From: JAPOUP01 sp026708635
GTDB taxonomy: Bacteria; Pseudomonadota; Alphaproteobacteria; Rhodobacterales; Rhodobacteraceae
DNA: 64,000 nt
Direction of reading: 5' to 3'
Assembly: GCA_965200115.1 (NCBI GenBank)
Contig: OZ241336.1
Location: 868,001 to 932,000, forward strand
This document shows positions 60,852-64,000 of the stretch, in pieces. Position numbers and translations under genes: made by a program. The notes beneath the pieces are model-generated. The model saw only the letters and a list, made by a program, of their open reading frames with translations. It was not told where the DNA came from and ran no database searches. Within the stretch, counting starts at the first letter, position 1; each line of letters opens with the position of its first letter.

Positions 60852-63290
60852 ATGATCGATCCGCTACCCATTGACGGGTGTCTGCCAGAGTTGCTGCTCG
60901 CGCTACGCCACGACGGCCGTGCCGTCCTCCAGGCACCGCCCGGCGCCGGAAAGACCACACGCGTGCCTCTCGCCATTCTGCGGGCGAAACTCGTCGCGGG
61001 ACGTATTGTGGTTCTGGAACCCCGCCGACTCGCGGCCCGCGCCGCCGCGGAACGAATGGCGGAATCGCTTGGTGAGGATGTTGGCCGGACCGTAGGCTAC
61101 AGAATGCGCGGCGAGGCAAGCGTGTCCGGCAATACCCGCATTCTGGTGGTCACGGAAGGCATCCTGACACGAATGATCCAGTCAGACCCGACGCTCGACG
61201 GGGTCGATGTCCTGATTTTCGACGAATTCCATGAACGCTCGCTCAACGCGGACCTCGGACTGGCTCTCGCCTGGGAGGTGCGCTGCGCGCTCCGCGGGGA
61301 CCTTCGGCTTGTCGTCATGTCGGCCACGCTGGATGGCCGGCCCGTCGCGGAACTGATGGATAAGGCGCCCCTGATCGTTTCCGAGGGACGTGGCTTTCCG
61401 GTGGATGTTCGATGGCTGGCCCGCCCGGCACCAAAGGAGTCTCTGATCGACGCCGCGGCGGTGTCGGTCCGCGCCGCGCTGGATGAGACGGACGGGGGGA
61501 TTCTGGTCTTTCTACCGGGCGAACGTGAGATCCACGGGCTTGCCGCCCGACTGGACAGCATGCCGGGGGATGTGTCCGTGCATAAGCTCTACGGCGCCCT
61601 GCCGTTCGCCAAACAGCGCGCCGCCGTGGTGCCCACATCGCGCGGACGCAAGGTGGTCGTAGCGACCGCGATCGCGGAGACGGCGCTGACCATCGAAGGC
61701 ATCCGAACGGTGATCGACTGCGGTCTCGCGAGGAGAGCGCGCTACGATCCGGGACGCGGAATGTCGCGACTGATCACCGAGCGGGTCACCAGAGCCGAAG
61801 CGGACCAGCGAACGGGTCGGGCCGGACGGGTTGGGCCAGGCGTCTGCCAGCGCCTTTGGACCAAAGGTGAGGAGCGCGGCATGCAGGCGTTTCCGCCACC
61901 TGAGATCGACGCCGCGGATCTCTCCGGACTCGTGCTTGAACTGGCGCTCTGGGGCGCGTTGGAACCTGACGGCCTGGCTTTCCTCTCCCGACCGCCCGCA
62001 GGGGCATGGGCCTCGGCGCGGGCGTTGCTGCATAGCCTGGGCGCCCTGGATGATTCGGGACGCATCACGGACCACGGACGGTCGATCGTCACCCTGCCAC
62101 TGCACCCGAGAATCGCCCATATGCTGTCCGTCGCCGGACCCGCCGCGTCGGAACTGGCGGCGCTCCTCAACGATCGCGACCCGCTGCGCAACGCGGGAAC
62201 GGACATTCGGCTCCGCATCGCAGCCATTAAGGAACCGGGCCGCCACCCTTCCGCACGAAATAACCTCGAACGGGTTGCCGCCGAGGCACGCCGTCTTCGA
62301 TTCCTGACGGTGGATGACGGCACGTCCCTGTCCGCACCCCAGCAGGCCGCGCTCGCCTATCCCGACCGCATCGGTATGCGCCGCGACGGCATCGCCACCC
62401 GCTGGATTCTGTCCGGAGGATCAGGCGCCACGATGGACGAAGCGGATCCCCTCGCGGGGCAGCGCCTCATTGTCGCGACCGATCTGGAAGGGTCCGGACG
62501 CGATGCCCGGATCAGGCAGGCCGTTGCCATCACGGAGGCCGAACTGCGCGCGGTTCACGGAAGGCGAATCAAATGGGTCGACGTCTGCCGGTGGTCGAAG
62601 CCCGAACGCCGGGTGGTGACACGGCGGCAGGAAAGGTTCCAGGCGCTGGTACTCGATGACCGGCGTTGGGACGACGCTCCCTCCGAAGCGCTGGCGGAGG
62701 CGATGCTAGATGGCGTCAGGCACCTCGGCCTGCCCTGGTCAGACAGCGCACGGCGGTTGCGGGCGCGCGTCGAATTCCTGAGAATGCGGGGAGCCGCATT
62801 GCCCGACTGCTCGGACAGTGGACTGATGGGTTCGCTTGAGGATTGGCTCCTGCCCTGGCTCGCGGGGTTCCGAACCGCGGCGGATCTCGACAGGGTCGAT
62901 CTGGTGGCGCCATTGCGGGCGCGGCTTGGGCGACGGGAAATGGATCTGGTCGACCGACAGGCGCCGAAGTACTTTCATACGCCTCTCGGAAAGCGCAGGC
63001 CGATAGACTACGGGGACGAAAGCCCGGCGGTCGCCGTCCGGCTACAGGAAATGTTCGGGGTGACCCGTCATCCATCCGTGGGACCGGAAAGGATTCCGTT
63101 GCGACTCACCCTGCTCTCTCCCGGCGAACGGCCGCTTGCCGTGACCACTGACCTTCCCGGCTTCTGGAACGGCGCATACAGTGAGGTCCGAAAAACCATG
63201 AGGGGCCGTTACCCCAAGCACCCATGGCCGGACGACCCGGCTTGGGCGGCGCCGACATCCCACACCAGGCGACGGCCCAAACGTTCCTGA
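60852..63290 (+). CDS. hrpB: ATP-dependent helicase HrpB
   Basis: HrpB is a DEAH-box RNA helicase of unclear cellular role. The ATG at 60852 follows GGAGG and gives 812 residues, the normal length; the open frame from 60753 would add unrelated residues. Helicase motifs are in order: APPGAGKTTRV (Walker A, near residue 25), FDEFHERSLNADLG (DEFH variant of DEAH, near residue 120), SATLDG (motif III) and QRTGRAGRVGPG (motif VI, near residue 318). The HrpB C-terminal domain ends with KTMRGRYPKHPWP. Confidence 0.96.
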   Translation: MIDPLPIDGCLPELLLALRHDGRAVLQAPPGAGKTTRVPLAILRAKLVAGRIVVLEPRRLAARAAAERMAESLGEDVGRTVGYRMRGEASVSGNTRILVVTEGILTRMIQSDPTLDGVDVLIFDEFHERSLNADLGLALAWEVRCALRGDLRLVVMSATLDGRPVAELMDKAPLIVSEGRGFPVDVRWLARPAPKESLIDAAAVSVRAALDETDGGILVFLPGEREIHGLAARLDSMPGDVSVHKLYGALPFAKQRAAVVPTSRGRKVVVATAIAETALTIEGIRTVIDCGLARRARYDPGRGMSRLITERVTRAEADQRTGRAGRVGPGVCQRLWTKGEERGMQAFPPPEIDAADLSGLVLELALWGALEPDGLAFLSRPPAGAWASARALLHSLGALDDSGRITDHGRSIVTLPLHPRIAHMLSVAGPAASELAALLNDRDPLRNAGTDIRLRIAAIKEPGRHPSARNNLERVAAEARRLRFLTVDDGTSLSAPQQAALAYPDRIGMRRDGIATRWILSGGSGATMDEADPLAGQRLIVATDLEGSGRDARIRQAVAITEAELRAVHGRRIKWVDVCRWSKPERRVVTRRQERFQALVLDDRRWDDAPSEALAEAMLDGVRHLGLPWSDSARRLRARVEFLRMRGAALPDCSDSGLMGSLEDWLLPWLAGFRTAADLDRVDLVAPLRARLGRREMDLVDRQAPKYFHTPLGKRRPIDYGDESPAVAVRLQEMFGVTRHPSVGPERIPLRLTLLSPGERPLAVTTDLPGFWNGAYSEVRKTMRGRYPKHPWPDDPAWAAPTSHTRRRPKRS

Positions 63291-63328
63291 ATGACGAATC
63301 CGGGTCTGGGTCAACGAACGCCGGACGC

Positions 63329-64000
63329 TTACATGACGGCACCGATCTGCCAGGGGACGAATTCGTAGTCCCCGAGTCCCTGGGCCTCGGATTTCGACGG
63401 CCTGCCGCCGGCGACCCGCAGGATCAGGTCGTAGATCTCCCGCCCCTTCGCCTCCACATCCGCGGCTCCGGTCAATAGATCACCGGCATCGATATCCATG
63501 TCTTCCACCATACGGGAATACATGCCCGTGTTCGTGGCAACCTTAATCGTTGGAGCCGGTTTTGAGCCGAACGCCGAACCGCGGCCCGTCGTGAACGCTA
63601 CGATGTTGCAGCCGCCGGCGATCTGCCCCGTGACGCTCGCCGGATCGTATCCGGGCGAGTCCATGAACGTGAATCCTTTGTCCGTCACCTTCTCGGCATA
63701 GCGGTAAACCCCGGTCAGGGGGGTCGTACCCCCTTTCGCGACAGCTCCCAGGGATTTCTCGAGAATCGTGGTCAGGCCACCTTTCTTGTTACCGGGGCTG
63801 GGATTGTTGTCCATGCTGCCCCGGTTCCGTTCCGTGTAGTCTTTCCACCACTCCACGATCTCGACCAGACGTTCGCCCACCGCACGGTTGACCGACCGCC
63901 GGGTCAGGAGATGCTCGGCGCCATAGATCTCCGGGGTCTCCGCCAGAACGCCGGTTCCGCCCTGCGCCACCACCAGGTCGCAGGCATGGCCCAAGGCCGG
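63329..64000 (-). CDS. UxaA-family lyase (altronate/galactarate dehydratase-like), C-terminal part
   Basis: The frame is open to the window's right end, so only the C-terminal 223 residues are visible. They match the large C-terminal domain of the UxaA family: GGTGVLAETPEIYGAE, RGSMDNNPSPGNKKGGLT and GGCNIVAFTTGRGS. Members include altronate and D-galactarate dehydratases and the beta subunit of (R)-sulfolactate sulfo-lyase (SuyB), which cannot be separated with this fragment. A TTG at 63994 is internal and should not be taken as the start. Confidence 0.88.
   Translation of the reverse strand, partial: PALGHACDLVVAQGGTGVLAETPEIYGAEHLLTRRSVNRAVGERLVEIVEWWKDYTERNRGSMDNNPSPGNKKGGLTTILEKSLGAVAKGGTTPLTGVYRYAEKVTDKGFTFMDSPGYDPASVTGQIAGGCNIVAFTTGRGSAFGSKPAPTIKVATNTGMYSRMVEDMDIDAGDLLTGAADVEAKGREIYDLILRVAGGRPSKSEAQGLGDYEFVPWQIGAVM

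Noticed and set aside
1..64000. CRISPR arrays, rRNA and tRNA genes
   Set aside because: I saw no regularly spaced repeats, rRNA-like sequence or tRNA cloverleaf with a T-loop in the intergenic regions; a dedicated tRNA scan could still find one I missed.

Overview
The window looks like chromosomal DNA of an alphaproteobacterium, most probably of the order Rhodobacterales or close to it. The reasons are gene orders typical of that group (radA-cvpA-purF; priA-fsa-DUF484-xerC; accB-accC-aat-DUF2155-mlaD-NDUFA12; deoC beside a double aldehyde dehydrogenase), an NDUFA12-type complex I accessory protein, a phosphatidylcholine synthase, a short bactofilin and a Rhodobacter-style porin. Base composition is high GC except for a few visibly AT-richer islands. 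I see no rRNA, tRNA or CRISPR array.

Layout. 1-10.6 kb is housekeeping: radA (cut by the window start), cvpA, purF, a bioY with a one-base frameshift, an SDR, priA on the minus strand, then fsa, DUF484, xerC and pcs. 10.7-16.7 kb holds a 54-residue membrane peptide gene, ileS, a bactofilin and a YghU-type glutathione transferase. 17-23 kb carries a divergent SDR/BKACE pair and a three-subunit molybdenum hydroxylase operon followed by a MoaD/ThiS-like carrier. 23.6-26.8 kb is an AT-rich island with a D12 adenine methyltransferase facing a ParB-like protein and a partner with nuclease-like motifs: a candidate restriction-modification-like defence module. 27-34 kb is accBC, aat, DUF2155, mlaD, NDUFA12, clpX and clpP.

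34.7-36.8 kb is a second AT-rich island: an amber-interrupted small gene, an ImmA/IrrE-like protein that has lost its HExxH residues, and a frameshifted peptide gene. 36.9-41.5 kb is deoC, a double ALDH and meaB. 41.9-44.1 kb is a graveyard: a truncated KAP NTPase, a decayed AbiE toxin-antitoxin pair, coiled-coil remnants and an ISKra4-like transposase remnant.

44.3-51.4 kb is a tightly coupled eight-gene minus-strand operon with a divergent LysR regulator. It encodes a Rieske ferredoxin-like protein, an oxygenase that keeps the catalytic iron site but lacks the Rieske cluster, a GST homologue, a complete BMP-type (purine nucleoside-like) ABC importer and an acylphosphatase-like protein. The combination of a Rieske-less oxygenase, a GST homologue and a purine-type importer recalls the NdmC/NdmE methylxanthine demethylase logic, so import and oxidative demethylation of a methylated purine is a reasonable hypothesis.

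52.4-56.7 kb is rearranged: an acyl-CoA dehydrogenase pseudogene, a Fic protein gene, an IS5-type remnant, and an SDR plus truncated kinase lying between two IS terminal repeats that face inside-out; the second repeat also truncates a beta-helix surface protein gene. 56.9-59.5 kb holds a Tbp-like surface lipoprotein and a porin. 59.8-60.0 kb has a strongly base-paired element behind a promoter-like sequence, a candidate structured RNA ahead of an XRE regulator. The window ends with hrpB and the C-terminal part of a UxaA-family lyase.
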